Of a stretch of 64,000 bases of DNA, positions 43,561 through 53,127 are shown in pieces (the first letter of the stretch is position 1; every line of letters begins with the position of its first letter). The notes beneath the pieces are model-generated. The model was not told the DNA's origin. It saw nothing but the letters and a program-made list of their open reading frames with translations, and ran no database searches. The DNA comes from Flavobacteriaceae bacterium (GTDB lineage: Bacteria > Bacteroidota > Bacteroidia > Flavobacteriales > Flavobacteriaceae), in the NCBI GenBank assembly GCA_017858055.1, contig JAFMCA010000003.1, positions 1-64,000 on the forward strand, in the 5' to 3' direction. The position numbers and the translations under genes were made by a program.

Positions 43561-46500
43561 CGCTTAAGCAGTTTAAGGGTTTCTACCCGATTTGGATATT
43601 CAATTTGGAGTAAATACAAGCCTGAATTCAAAGTCCCCATGGGTATCTGAACTGTATTCCCTTGATTTGAATTATGCTGTTTTCCCCAGATGGTCTTCCC
43701 AGAACCTGTTAAAAGATTCAATTGAACTACTGCGTTTACTGGAAGCACCAAAGTTGCGTTTTCCTGAATTGGATTGGGGAAGACTGAGGCCGACTCAGTA
43801 CCATTAATCCACTGCTCAAAAATACCTTGACAAGGACTATCCGTTTTTATTACCAATCGATTTATTTTTTGGGTAAGGGGTAAAGTCAATTGCTTTTGAT
43901 CCGTTTGATAAAAAGGTTGATCATTCAAAGCAATCCAATATCGACTGCTCCCACTTAAATCGATATCCAACAAAGAAGTTCCTTGATTAAAAAAGGTTAA
44001 AACCTCCAAAGGCTCTGGACTAGAAATTTGAGTTTGGAAGCAGTATTCATAGTCTGGGAAATCCTCTACATAAATACATATGGAATACAATCCTTGGGCA
44101 AGATTAGAAACCGAATTTCCAAAAGCTGTAAAATTGAGTGTTTTTTGATAGCCGGTATCTGAATTAATTATGGCTTTATAGCTAAAATCCGCCAATGCAC
44201 TAAATCGTAAACCTCCATTGGATTTGTCTGGACAACTGGCGTCATTTTTTGAAATCGTAATATTTTGTGAGGAAAATAAATCGCAAACATCTCCTATCCC
44301 GTTATTATCTATATCGGATTGATCTTGATTGGTGATCTCAGGACAATTATCCAATTCATCCACTATGGTATCTTGATCTTGATTGGGCAGGGTCTTCCCC
44401 TCTAAGCAGAATGATATTTTAAACGCCAAAAGTCGTCCAGTATCCTCCATGTATCGATCCTCAACGATAAGTTTCCAACTACCCGCAGAGGAAGTCCCGT
44501 AAAGGCTTTGAATACTTTGAAGGGGTTTAAAACTTCCTGTAAAGGGAGGGCTTGCATTGTCTATTGTTACAGTTGCCTCTTCATCAAAAACTGTATTTGT
44601 GTAATCTTGACCATCGCCTCCTAGTTCACTTGTCAACAAATAGCGACTTCCTTCGGGTGCTTCCAGATACAAAGCGATGTCTTCGATATAGGGATGTTCT
44701 ATATCGACAAATATATCGAGATCAAGTATCTTCAAATCGTAATTGACCTCTATAGAACTTATGATGGTGCCAAAAGAAGTATTCGTTGCATCTATCGTTA
44801 CTTTGGGAAGATTACTTGCCCGAACATCTACACAAGTCACACTATTGGTTGTGAAGGAAAAGGGATTTGCAAATTCCGATGCTCCACAACCATTTTCACC
44901 CTTTACCCTCCAAAAATAAGTTTGAGAGGCTTCCAGTTCAGCGAGTTGAAGTTGGCTTTGAACGGAAGTTGATTCTAAAACAACATTCTCAAAGTTAGCA
45001 TCTAGCGCTAACTGTACAGTAGATGTGTCAATATTCTGAGAGCTTTCCCAGCTCAAAAGAGGTCTTAAACTTTGTTCCACAGAGTCATCCGAGGGAAAAA
45101 GCATCGCCGGTGGAGTTTGTATGCTCCCACGATACTTTAATCTGACACTGAAGGGTTCGTTTGTAGAGCCAAAAATGGCCTTTAAAGAAAAAAGGTAATC
45201 TTGATAGGGAATTCCATTTAATCCGCTGAAAATAATAGTTCCAGAGTCCTCAGAATTAGAAAAAGTGGATTTAGAAACTGCTGCCTGAATACCTTCTGGC
45301 AATTCCTCTAGCTCTAAAGAAAAAGAAGCCTCAAAGTTTGCTTTTCTTTCAATAGTAAAGTCAAATTGAACACTATCCGAATCACAAATTTCCTGCTCAT
45401 ATTTTTCAAAATTGAGGATAAGATCCCGAGATTCAATTGAAAAATCGACAGAATTGATTGCAAAGAAAATTCCGCCTTTCGCTTTAACTTTAATTCGAGC
45501 ATTCGTAGTATCAATGTTATTAGGAACAAAAACTTCTGCTTTTCCAATATTGTCTGTACTTTCCGTGAGTTGGATTGGAAAGGTTTTTCCACCGTCAGTA
45601 GAAAGTGAAATTTCCACAGCATCAATACGAAAGGGTGGTGCATTGGTTTCCGCTACATTCCATTCTATTGTCTGATACGATCCTCCTTTCCAAACCAGAG
45701 AGGGACTTTCCTGAGATAGAATGTAAAAAGGACTGGTTGTAGGAACCACAGTAAGCTCCAAGTAGTCTTGTGCCACTTGAACATAGTCGTCTAGATTTTT
45801 TCTCACACTTAATCCCCATTTCATTTTTCTACCGACCAAGGAAACGGTTTCCCAAGAATCACCAACACGGGGTTTTACTTGAATTAATGAATTAGAAAGA
45901 ATTTGATTCAAATTAGGAATACTTCTGTTGGGAACACTTGTTGGAGGAAGTGAACGCGTCATACTTCCTAAAGCATTATACGGACCAAAATTATCAGAAG
46001 TGATTTCCCCACTGTCCAACTGTTCCCAACAATAGGTAATATTCTCACCCTCCAAAGCCGGGATGGATAGTTCGTAAGGTGTCCCAATGGGAATGAGTTG
46101 GTTTGGACCTGCATCAATAGTAAAAGTATCTTGAAAAATTGTTTCTGAAGTCCCACAGCTAAGTTGATCTACTACATTCCTAATGTTTTGAATACTATAA
46201 TAATGAAAATACGGATCCCCGTGCAGTTGAACATCATCCATTACCGTAATCCCAGCATAAGCCATAATCGTCGATCCACTTCCTGGCTCAGCATTAAATC
46301 CTCTGCCTTCATTTTGAAAAGAAAAAGTATGGTATGCTCCAAATTGATGACCGATTTCATGACCAGCATAATCTAAATCAAAATAATCGTTTCGAAATTC
46401 ACCTCCATAGGTGTCTTCGAAGGGATGCGTTGAAAAACCTTGTCCTTTTTGATTTGTTTGACAAACACATCCAATGCAACCCGCATCACCGTTCGGTTCA

Positions 46501-47387
46501 CCGTAGTCGAATAAATGTCCGACATCATAGGCCTCATCTCCGAGTACCTCATCTAAAGTCTCCTGTAACTCGGCTTGTACATCCTCTGAAAACGGATCAT
46601 TTTCTGCATCTTCATACATCAAAGAAGCGTCTGAAACCAATTCCAAACGAACACCTACTTCATCTTCAAAGACTTGACTAATTCGATTCAATGAACTCAC
46701 TACTGCACCAAAGGCATCCTCTGCATTACTCCCGTTACTGAAATCATTATCCCCCCAAAAATTGGTGTACTCTGCCGTTCCAGCTATTGCAATTCTGAAA
46801 GTCCTTAATTCAGAAAAAACTGGAGTGGATTTTTGTGTTATTCTTTCTCCCTTAGTCTGATTGGTTTGAAGTATTGTTTTACAGTAAAAATCTAGGGCTT
46901 TGTCGTTTTTGATTTTCTGATAAACAAAATGAACCTTCTTTTTGCCTTTAACCGGTTGGATAAACAAATCTTCTTTTCCTTCTAGTTGAATCCAAGCATT
47001 GATTCCATTGGGGTGGGTACTCATTCTAACTTTTACATTGGGTCTTTTCACGCTTTTACCCTTAAAAGTCTTAATGCTGATATACTTTTTGGACAAGGAT
47101 GGCGAGAGAAGCGCAACTGGTTTGAGCAGAAAAAGCTCTTCTTTACCATTTTCATTGGGGAGTAGAATTTCAAACGAATCGTTTTTGGATGTGGAAAACA
47201 GAAAAGATGCTTTCGAATCTAGAAGTTCAAAGTAATTTTCCTTAGCCAGCGGAGCAGGAACTCGTGAATTGAAGGTTTGATTTATAAGCTTCCAGGAATT
47301 TTGACTGAAAAGCAATTGTCCTAATAAAATAAAACAACAACTAAAGAATAAAGAACTCGATTTGAGTATGTTAGTTTTCCTTTCCAC
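43557..47387 (-). CDS. Secreted zinc metalloprotease with T9SS sorting domain
   Basis: A 1276-aa multidomain exoenzyme: signal peptide (about 8-30), propeptide, then a reprolysin-like M12B catalytic domain with HEIGHQFGAYH (zinc His343, 347, 353; Glu344 catalytic). After that come Ig/fibronectin-like regions (about 500-830), a P-type domain (about 835-1010, FVDIEHPYIEDIALYL), thrombospondin type 3 calcium repeats (DQDQDTIVDELDNCP), and a type IX secretion C-terminal domain (about 1195-1276, VFPNPIQENATLVLP). Translation starts at GTG 47387; no better ATG exists. Likely digests external protein. Confidence 0.93.
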   Translation of the reverse strand: MERKTNILKSSSLFFSCCFILLGQLLFSQNSWKLINQTFNSRVPAPLAKENYFELLDSKASFLFSTSKNDSFEILLPNENGKEELFLLKPVALLSPSLSKKYISIKTFKGKSVKRPNVKVRMSTHPNGINAWIQLEGKEDLFIQPVKGKKKVHFVYQKIKNDKALDFYCKTILQTNQTKGERITQKSTPVFSELRTFRIAIAGTAEYTNFWGDNDFSNGSNAEDAFGAVVSSLNRISQVFEDEVGVRLELVSDASLMYEDAENDPFSEDVQAELQETLDEVLGDEAYDVGHLFDYGEPNGDAGCIGCVCQTNQKGQGFSTHPFEDTYGGEFRNDYFDLDYAGHEIGHQFGAYHTFSFQNEGRGFNAEPGSGSTIMAYAGITVMDDVQLHGDPYFHYYSIQNIRNVVDQLSCGTSETIFQDTFTIDAGPNQLIPIGTPYELSIPALEGENITYCWEQLDSGEITSDNFGPYNALGSMTRSLPPTSVPNRSIPNLNQILSNSLIQVKPRVGDSWETVSLVGRKMKWGLSVRKNLDDYVQVAQDYLELTVVPTTSPFYILSQESPSLVWKGGSYQTIEWNVAETNAPPFRIDAVEISLSTDGGKTFPIQLTESTDNIGKAEVFVPNNIDTTNARIKVKAKGGIFFAINSVDFSIESRDLILNFEKYEQEICDSDSVQFDFTIERKANFEASFSLELEELPEGIQAAVSKSTFSNSEDSGTIIFSGLNGIPYQDYLFSLKAIFGSTNEPFSVRLKYRGSIQTPPAMLFPSDDSVEQSLRPLLSWESSQNIDTSTVQLALDANFENVVLESTSVQSQLQLAELEASQTYFWRVKGENGCGASEFANPFSFTTNSVTCVDVRASNLPKVTIDATNTSFGTIISSIEVNYDLKILDLDIFVDIEHPYIEDIALYLEAPEGSRYLLTSELGGDGQDYTNTVFDEEATVTIDNASPPFTGSFKPLQSIQSLYGTSSAGSWKLIVEDRYMEDTGRLLAFKISFCLEGKTLPNQDQDTIVDELDNCPEITNQDQSDIDNNGIGDVCDLFSSQNITISKNDASCPDKSNGGLRFSALADFSYKAIINSDTGYQKTLNFTAFGNSVSNLAQGLYSICIYVEDFPDYEYCFQTQISSPEPLEVLTFFNQGTSLLDIDLSGSSRYWIALNDQPFYQTDQKQLTLPLTQKINRLVIKTDSPCQGIFEQWINGTESASVFPNPIQENATLVLPVNAVVQLNLLTGSGKTIWGKQHNSNQGNTVQIPMGTLNSGLYLLQIEYPNRVETLKLLKR

Positions 47388-47452
47388 TAAAACAAATTAT
47401 AAAGTCGGATCTAAAAATACTGAAACAATTTAGTCTTTGCGTGATATTGGTG

Positions 47453-47460
47453 TACTTTTG
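47453..47460 (+). promoter_or_regulatory. -7 promoter box of ribF
   Basis: TACTTTTG, an exact match to TAnnTTTG, 30 bases before the ribF ATG at 47491. Confidence 0.5.
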
Positions 47461-47490
47461 TGCTTCACTTAAAAAGAGCTGTTTGGAATA

Positions 47491-48429
47491 ATGAATGTTG
47501 TCCAAAATATAGAAAGTTTCAAGCCCAATAAAAAAACTGTACTTACCATTGGTACTTTTGATGGGGTGCATATAGGACATCAAAAAATCATCAAAAGTTT
47601 GGTTGATTTAGCTCATCACAAAAATTTAGAGGCAAGTATTTTAACCTTCTTTCCTCATCCAAGAATGGTCCTTCAACAGGAGATAGGCATAAAATTGATC
47701 GACACCCTAGAAGAAAAGAAACGCGTATTGGAAGGTCTTGGTGTGGACAACTTGATAATACACCCTTTTACAAAATCCTTTTCCAAACTCACCGCACTAG
47801 AGTTTAGTAGAGATGTTTTGGCAGAACAGCTACAAATCCGTTCCCTTTTTATTGGATACGATCACCGTTTTGGACGGAATCGGGAGGCCACTGCTTCCGA
47901 TTTAGTTGGATTAGGTAAAACATATGGCTTCGAGGTTCATATCATTCCCAAACAAGAAATAGATTCCATTACAGTGAGTTCGACTAAGATTAGAAAAGCC
48001 ATAGAGCAGGGGAATTTTAAGCGTGTGCATGACTTTTTAGGTCGCCCTTTTGAATTAAGTGGAACCGTAACTAAAGGTCAAGGTTTGGGTAGAACAATTG
48101 ACTTCCCAACAGCCAATATACTTGTAAAGGAGACCTACAAATTGATCCCGCCGAGAGGAGTTTACCTTGTGGGGGCGGAAGTTAACCATCGTTCTTTTTT
48201 CGGGATGATGAATGTTGGAATCCGACCTACAGTAAATGGAAAACATGAAACCCTTGAAGTTCATCTTTTTGATTGCGAAGAAAATCTCTACGATCTAAAT
48301 TTAAAAATTGAATTCATTGAAAAAATTAGAGATGAAGTCAAGTTCCAATCTTTCGATCATCTTAAAATTCAATTAGAAAAGGACAAAGAAGTTTGTAAAA
48401 GAACCTTGATCAGTAAAGGGATACGTTAA
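47491..48429 (+). CDS. ribF: Bifunctional riboflavin kinase/FAD synthetase
   Basis: Converts riboflavin to FMN and FAD; 312 aa. FAD synthetase N-terminal half: LTIGTFDGVHIGHQKII (about 18-34), FIGYDHRFGRNREA, SSTKIRKAI. Flavokinase C-terminal half: GRTIDFPTANILV (about 204-216), GVYLVGAEV and GIRPTVNGKHETLEVHL. Between the divergent metalloprotease and serS. No flavin riboswitch is visible upstream. Confidence 0.96.
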   Translation: MNVVQNIESFKPNKKTVLTIGTFDGVHIGHQKIIKSLVDLAHHKNLEASILTFFPHPRMVLQQEIGIKLIDTLEEKKRVLEGLGVDNLIIHPFTKSFSKLTALEFSRDVLAEQLQIRSLFIGYDHRFGRNREATASDLVGLGKTYGFEVHIIPKQEIDSITVSSTKIRKAIEQGNFKRVHDFLGRPFELSGTVTKGQGLGRTIDFPTANILVKETYKLIPPRGVYLVGAEVNHRSFFGMMNVGIRPTVNGKHETLEVHLFDCEENLYDLNLKIEFIEKIRDEVKFQSFDHLKIQLEKDKEVCKRTLISKGIR

Positions 48430-48437
48430 AATTCCCT

Positions 48438-48445
48438 TATTTTTG
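48438..48445 (+). promoter_or_regulatory. -7 promoter box of serS
   Basis: TATTTTTG matches TAnnTTTG exactly, 13 bases before the serS ATG (48459). Confidence 0.55.
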
Positions 48446-48458
48446 TAAAAAGAAGTTT

Positions 48459-49730
48459 ATGCTTGCACTGCACTACATAAGAGAAAACAAAGAAGCCATT
48501 CTTGACGGACTCAAAAAAAGAAATTTTAAGTCTCCAGAAAAAATAGATCAGATTCTTGAACTCGATCAGAACCGAAGAGCACAACAAGCGGTTTTGGATC
48601 AACATTTGGCTAAAGCAAATGCCTTAGCTAAAGAAATCGGGAGTTTATTTAAAAGTGGTGAGCAAGAAAAAGCAAACGAACTTAAAAAAGAAACCTCAAG
48701 TCTAAAAGAGCTATCCAAGACCTTACAAGAGGATTTACAAGAAACCACAAACGCCCTAAACGAACTGCGAACACAAATCCCAAATGTTCCTCATGAGAGC
48801 GTGCCCTCTGGAAATAGTGAAGAGGACAACGAAGAGATTTTCCGCTCGGGAACAATTCCAGACCTCAAAAATTCCGCCCTACCCCATTGGGAATTGGCAC
48901 AAAAATACGATTTGATTGACTTTGAATTAGGCAACAAAATTACAGGTGCTGGTTTTCCTGTTTACAAAGGCAAAGGAGCCCGCTTGCAAAGAGCACTAAT
49001 CAATTATTTTTTAGATAAAAATACTCAAGCTGGATACAAAGAAATGCAAGTACCCCATCTTGTAAATGAAGCCTCGGGATTTGGAACAGGTCAACTCCCA
49101 GATAAAGAAGGGCAAATGTATCATGTTCAAAATGATGATCTTTATCTCATTCCGACTGCTGAAGTTCCTCTTACTAATTTATACCGTGACAGTCTTTTAG
49201 AAGCCTCCGAATTGCCCATTTGTATGACGGGCTATACCCCCTGTTTTAGACGGGAAGCTGGTAGCTATGGAGCACATGTTCGAGGTCTTAATCGTTTACA
49301 CCAATTTGACAAAGTAGAAATCGTTCGCATTGAAAAACCCGAAAATGCCTTAGAAGCACTCGATCAGATGGTTGAACATGTCAAGGGAATCCTCAACGAA
49401 TTAGAAATGCCTTATCGCATACTAAGACTTTGTGGGGGCGATTTAGGTTTTACTTCTGCCCTTACCTATGACTTTGAAATTTACTCTACAGCACAAGAAC
49501 GCTGGTTGGAAATAAGTTCCGTTTCTACATTCAACAGTTTTCAAGCAGAGCGTTTGCAACTTCGTTATAAAACTTTAGAGGGGAAAAAACAAAGTGTGCA
49601 TACCTTAAACGGAAGTGCTCTTGCCTTACCGAGAGTTCTTGCAGCTATGCTTGAAAATTGTCAGACAGAAAAGGGCATCCTCCTTCCTAAAGCCTTGATT
49701 CCCTTCACCGGTTTTGAAATAATCAATTAA
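48459..49730 (+). CDS. serS: Seryl-tRNA synthetase
   Basis: Charges tRNA-Ser; class II synthetase of 423 aa. The N-terminal coiled-coil arm spans about residues 30-100. Motif 2 CFRREAGSYGAHVRGLNRLH (about 256-275) and motif 3 NGSALALPRVLAAMLEN (about 384-400) are complete, with TAEVPLTNLY between. First gene of a five-gene plus-strand run (serS, DUF4286, rsmA, mgtE, hydroxyacid dehydrogenase) packed with zero to one base or overlaps. Confidence 0.97.
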   Translation: MLALHYIRENKEAILDGLKKRNFKSPEKIDQILELDQNRRAQQAVLDQHLAKANALAKEIGSLFKSGEQEKANELKKETSSLKELSKTLQEDLQETTNALNELRTQIPNVPHESVPSGNSEEDNEEIFRSGTIPDLKNSALPHWELAQKYDLIDFELGNKITGAGFPVYKGKGARLQRALINYFLDKNTQAGYKEMQVPHLVNEASGFGTGQLPDKEGQMYHVQNDDLYLIPTAEVPLTNLYRDSLLEASELPICMTGYTPCFRREAGSYGAHVRGLNRLHQFDKVEIVRIEKPENALEALDQMVEHVKGILNELEMPYRILRLCGGDLGFTSALTYDFEIYSTAQERWLEISSVSTFNSFQAERLQLRYKTLEGKKQSVHTLNGSALALPRVLAAMLENCQTEKGILLPKALIPFTGFEIIN

Positions 49731-49731
49731 G

Positions 49732-50046
49732 ATGCTCATTTACAATGTTACTGCTCATGTTGAAACATCCATAGAGAAAGCTTGGTTAGAATGGATGAAA
49801 ACGGAACATCTCCCCGAAATGCAGGCAACAAATAAATTTACCCAAACTAAAATCTATAAAATCATTACGGCTGATGATCTAGGAGGCGTGAGCTACGCCG
49901 TTCAGTACCATTGCGACAATCAAGAAAAATACCAAGCCTATCTTAATGAAGATGCTCCTCGTCTCCGTAAAAAAGCTCGGGATGAATTTGGAGACAAAGT
50001 ACTTTTTTTCAGAACAGAACTTCAACTAATTCACCACCTTCAATGA
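49732..50046 (+). CDS. DUF4286 family protein
   Basis: Small conserved Bacteroidota protein (104 aa) of unknown function. The pattern MLIYNVTAHVETSIEKAW, WMKTEHLPEM and QYHCDNQEKYQAYLNEDAPRLR fits a ferredoxin-like alpha/beta fold. It starts one base after serS and overlaps rsmA by four bases. The recurrence of DUF4286 next to rsmA in this phylum suggests a translation- or rRNA-linked role, but nothing proves it. Confidence 0.85.
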   Translation: MLIYNVTAHVETSIEKAWLEWMKTEHLPEMQATNKFTQTKIYKIITADDLGGVSYAVQYHCDNQEKYQAYLNEDAPRLRKKARDEFGDKVLFFRTELQLIHHLQ

Positions 50047-50828
50047 AAAGCGTACGCCCCAAAAAAAAATTGGGCCAGCACTTTTTAACGGATTTGAATA
50101 TCGCTCAAAAAATTGCAAATCTACTCGAATTTGAAAACTATCGGAACGTTATAGAAATCGGACCAGGAACAGGAGTACTCACCCAGTTTTTAATTCCAAA
50201 AACAAAAGATTTACACCTGATAGAAATCGATAAAGAATCCATAGAGTTTCTAGCAAAAAACTACCCTTCTAAAGACTTTACTCTCATTGAAGGAGATTTT
50301 TTAAATTACGATTTGACTCAAATTTTCGGTGAAGCCCCCTTCGCCATTATTGGAAATTTCCCTTACAATATCTCCTCGCAAATAGTCTTTAAGGTTATCA
50401 ACCACAAATCACAAATTCCATTTTTTGCAGGCATGTTCCAAAAAGAAGTTGCAGAACGTATTTGTGAACCTCCCGGGTCTAAAAAATACGGCATCCTCTC
50501 CGTCCTGGCACAGCTTTATTACAAAACCGAATATTTGTTTACGGTTTCTCCTCGAGTTTTTAATCCACCACCGAAAGTAGATTCAGCCGTCATTCGGCTA
50601 ACACGAAAGGAAAATATCACGCTTGATTGTGATGAAAAATTACTGTTCAAAATTGTTAAATTGAGTTTTCAGCAAAGACGAAAAACCTTAAGGAATAGTT
50701 TAAAAACCATGAATCTATCTGATAATTTGAGAGAAGATAGTATCTTTGATTTAAGGCCTGAGAAGCTCTCAGGGGATGACTTCATCCAGTTGACAAAAAG
50801 GATAGACCATGGCAACATTTCAGATTGA
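50043..50828 (+). CDS. rsmA: 16S rRNA dimethyladenosine transferase RsmA (KsgA)
   Basis: Dimethylates two adjacent adenosines near the 16S rRNA 3' end. KKKLGQHFLTDLNIAQKIA (about 7-25), SAM site EIGPGTGVLT (about 38-47), and catalytic GNFPYNISSQ (about 103-112; family N[LIF]PY). Length is 261 aa. It overlaps mgtE by 20 bases. Leu of the common NLPYN is Phe here, a conservative change. Confidence 0.96.
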   Translation: MKSVRPKKKLGQHFLTDLNIAQKIANLLEFENYRNVIEIGPGTGVLTQFLIPKTKDLHLIEIDKESIEFLAKNYPSKDFTLIEGDFLNYDLTQIFGEAPFAIIGNFPYNISSQIVFKVINHKSQIPFFAGMFQKEVAERICEPPGSKKYGILSVLAQLYYKTEYLFTVSPRVFNPPPKVDSAVIRLTRKENITLDCDEKLLFKIVKLSFQQRRKTLRNSLKTMNLSDNLREDSIFDLRPEKLSGDDFIQLTKRIDHGNISD

Positions 50829-52167
50829 CACCTCATTTTTAGAGAATATAAAAAAATTGATTAGTGAAGGTGAAGAAGCCAAACTAATTCGAAAATTCTC
50901 CCCCATACACTATGCCGATTTAGCAGAAATCATTGAATTACTGACCAATGACGAAGCAACCTATGTCGTAAAACTTTTAGGAAGTGATACCACTGCCGAT
51001 GCCTTAGCCGAAGTAGATCCAGATATTCGTGAATCCATCCTAGAAAACCTTTCTGCCAAAGAAATTGCCCAAGAAATCTCAGAACTTGATACCGATGATG
51101 CTGCCGATCTTATTTTGGAACTCTCTCAAGAGCGACAGGAAAAGGTTATGTCTCAGATAGATGATCAAGAGCATGCTCAAGACATTCGCGAACTCCTCAA
51201 ATACAATGAAAATACAGCTGGAGGGCTCATGGCCAAAGAGTTGGTTAAAGTACGAGAAGATTTGAGTGTTTTGAAGTGTTTGAATGAAATGAGAGCTCAA
51301 GCGGAGGATGTCAAACGCGTTCATTCCATCTATGTAGTCGACCAAAAAAACAGATTGAAAGGACGTTTATCTCTCAAAGATTTAATTACTGCAAAGTCAA
51401 ATGCAAAAGTGATTGACATCTACATCCCCAAAGTGGATTATGTAACCGTTGATCAAGAAAAAGAAGAAGTCGCTAAAATAATGTCGAAATACGACCTGGA
51501 AGCCATCCCGGTAGTCAATCATAAAAAAGAATTATTAGGACGTATCACCATTGACGATATAGTTGATGTCATTAAAGAAGAGGCGGAAAAAGATTATCAA
51601 TTGGCTGCGGGGATCTCGAATGATGTTGAAGCGGATGATTCAATTTTCGAACTCGTAAAAGCTCGTTTACCTTGGCTTTTTTTAGGGCTTTTAGGAGGTC
51701 TTGGAAGTGTATTTATACTACAAGATTTTGAAAACATTATGAGTGAACCTAAATTGAGGAACTTATTTTTTTACACCCCACTAATCGCTGCTATGGCTGG
51801 AAATGTTGGGGTTCAATCCTCGGCCATTATTGTTCAAGGTTTGGCGAATGACATTGTTAAAGGCTCTCTTTTTAAACGACTGATCAAAGAAGTAAGTCTC
51901 AGCTTGATCAATGGTTTTGCTTTAGCTCTCGTTATTCTATTTTTTGGTCTTATTATAAAACAAGAATTTTTGGTCAGTTTAACCATTGCGGGCTCGATGA
52001 TGTTAGTCATTGTAGTAGCCGCACTTGTAGGAACCTTTGTACCTATTGTTTTGGATAAGCGAGGAATCGATCCTGCTATTGCAACAGGACCCTTCATTAC
52101 TACTGCAAATGATATTTTTGGGATTTTCTTATTTTTTTATATCGCTAAACTTGCTTTAGGTTTTTAG
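50809..52167 (+). CDS. mgtE: Magnesium transporter MgtE
   Basis: Mg2+ channel/transporter of 452 aa. MgtE N-domain (about 20-130), two CBS domains (about 140-255), a plug helix and five membrane segments from about 285 on. The pore-lining signature TPLIAAMAGNVGVQSSAI is present (about 323-340), as is TTANDIFGIFLFF at the end. The gene begins 20 bases inside rsmA, so it is translationally coupled. Cytosolic domains sense Mg2+ and gate the pore in known members. Confidence 0.95.
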   Translation: MATFQIDTSFLENIKKLISEGEEAKLIRKFSPIHYADLAEIIELLTNDEATYVVKLLGSDTTADALAEVDPDIRESILENLSAKEIAQEISELDTDDAADLILELSQERQEKVMSQIDDQEHAQDIRELLKYNENTAGGLMAKELVKVREDLSVLKCLNEMRAQAEDVKRVHSIYVVDQKNRLKGRLSLKDLITAKSNAKVIDIYIPKVDYVTVDQEKEEVAKIMSKYDLEAIPVVNHKKELLGRITIDDIVDVIKEEAEKDYQLAAGISNDVEADDSIFELVKARLPWLFLGLLGGLGSVFILQDFENIMSEPKLRNLFFYTPLIAAMAGNVGVQSSAIIVQGLANDIVKGSLFKRLIKEVSLSLINGFALALVILFFGLIIKQEFLVSLTIAGSMMLVIVVAALVGTFVPIVLDKRGIDPAIATGPFITTANDIFGIFLFFYIAKLALGF

Positions 52168-53127
52168 ATGAATTCAAATTTGGTGCTTCATGTTGATGAA
52201 AATCATCCCCTTCTCCTAGAGGGACTGGAAAAAATTGGATATGAAAATCATCTTGCTTATGATACCCCATTAGAGAACCTACTCGAGGGAATCCATCGCT
52301 ATCAAGGTGTGGTCATTCGAAGTCGCTTCCCCCTAGATAAGGTTTTTATAGACAAGGCAACTTCTCTTAAATTTATAGCACGAGTCGGTGCTGGCTTGGA
52401 AAATATTGATCTTGAATACGCTCAAAAAAAAGAAATAGCGCTACTTGCTGCTCCCGAAGGAAATCGAAATGCAGTAGGTGAACACGTATTGGGGATGTTA
52501 CTCGCATTGACAAATAAATTGCGATCTGCCCACCTCAGTATTCAAAATGGAAGATGGGAAAGAGAAGCTCACCGAGGCACGGAGCTTGAAGGTAAAACTA
52601 TAGGAATAGTTGGTTATGGAAATACTGGGAAAAGTTTTTCAAAAAAACTCAAAGGCTTTGATGTTGAGGTTCTATGCTACGATATCAAGTCCAAGGTAGG
52701 GGATGAAAATGCTACGCAAGTTTCTTTATCCGAGCTTCAAAAACGCGCTCAAATATTGAGCCTCCATGTTCCTCAAACTCCCCAAACCACAGCAATGTTC
52801 AATAGTTCATTTATTGAACAAATGTCCAATCCCTTTTGGTTTCTCAATAGTGCTCGTGGAAAAGCTGTCGTTACTGAAGATCTTGTCCAAGGTCTAAAAA
52901 CTGGAAAAATACTAGGTGCAGGACTTGATGTTTTAGAGTACGAATCGTCTTCTTTTCACTCCATCTTCAATCAAACAAATCGACCTAAAGCTCTGGATTA
53001 TTTACTCACTTCCGATCGAGTTTTATTAAGTCCACATGTCGGTGGGTGGACGACAGAAAGCCATGTCAAACTCGCTCAAACAATTTTGGATAAGATCACA
53101 GCCTTAGGAATTCACAAGGCTTTCTAA
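52168..53127 (+). CDS. D-2-hydroxyacid dehydrogenase (NAD-dependent)
   Basis: Rossmann enzyme of 319 aa, close to 3-phosphoglycerate dehydrogenase or hydroxypyruvate/glyoxylate reductases. Visible: ARVGAGLENID (about 71-81), NAD-binding GIVGYGNTG (about 147-155) with Asp at the end of the next strand, catalytic Arg in NSARGKAV, Glu in GLDVLEYE, His in LLSPHVGGW. It starts directly after mgtE. The 3' end overlaps the convergent aspartate kinase gene by 24 bases. No serC lies nearby, so serA is not assigned. Confidence 0.88.
   Translation: MNSNLVLHVDENHPLLLEGLEKIGYENHLAYDTPLENLLEGIHRYQGVVIRSRFPLDKVFIDKATSLKFIARVGAGLENIDLEYAQKKEIALLAAPEGNRNAVGEHVLGMLLALTNKLRSAHLSIQNGRWEREAHRGTELEGKTIGIVGYGNTGKSFSKKLKGFDVEVLCYDIKSKVGDENATQVSLSELQKRAQILSLHVPQTPQTTAMFNSSFIEQMSNPFWFLNSARGKAVVTEDLVQGLKTGKILGAGLDVLEYESSSFHSIFNQTNRPKALDYLLTSDRVLLSPHVGGWTTESHVKLAQTILDKITALGIHKAF

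Noticed and set aside
43557-47387. Many antisense and shifted frames over the large metalloprotease gene
   Set aside because: They overlap a well-supported gene, have no family features and vary in frame; typical shadow frames.
47388-47490. FMN riboswitch ahead of ribF
   Set aside because: The leader is only about 30 bases from the -7 box and contains no RFN-like conserved helices.
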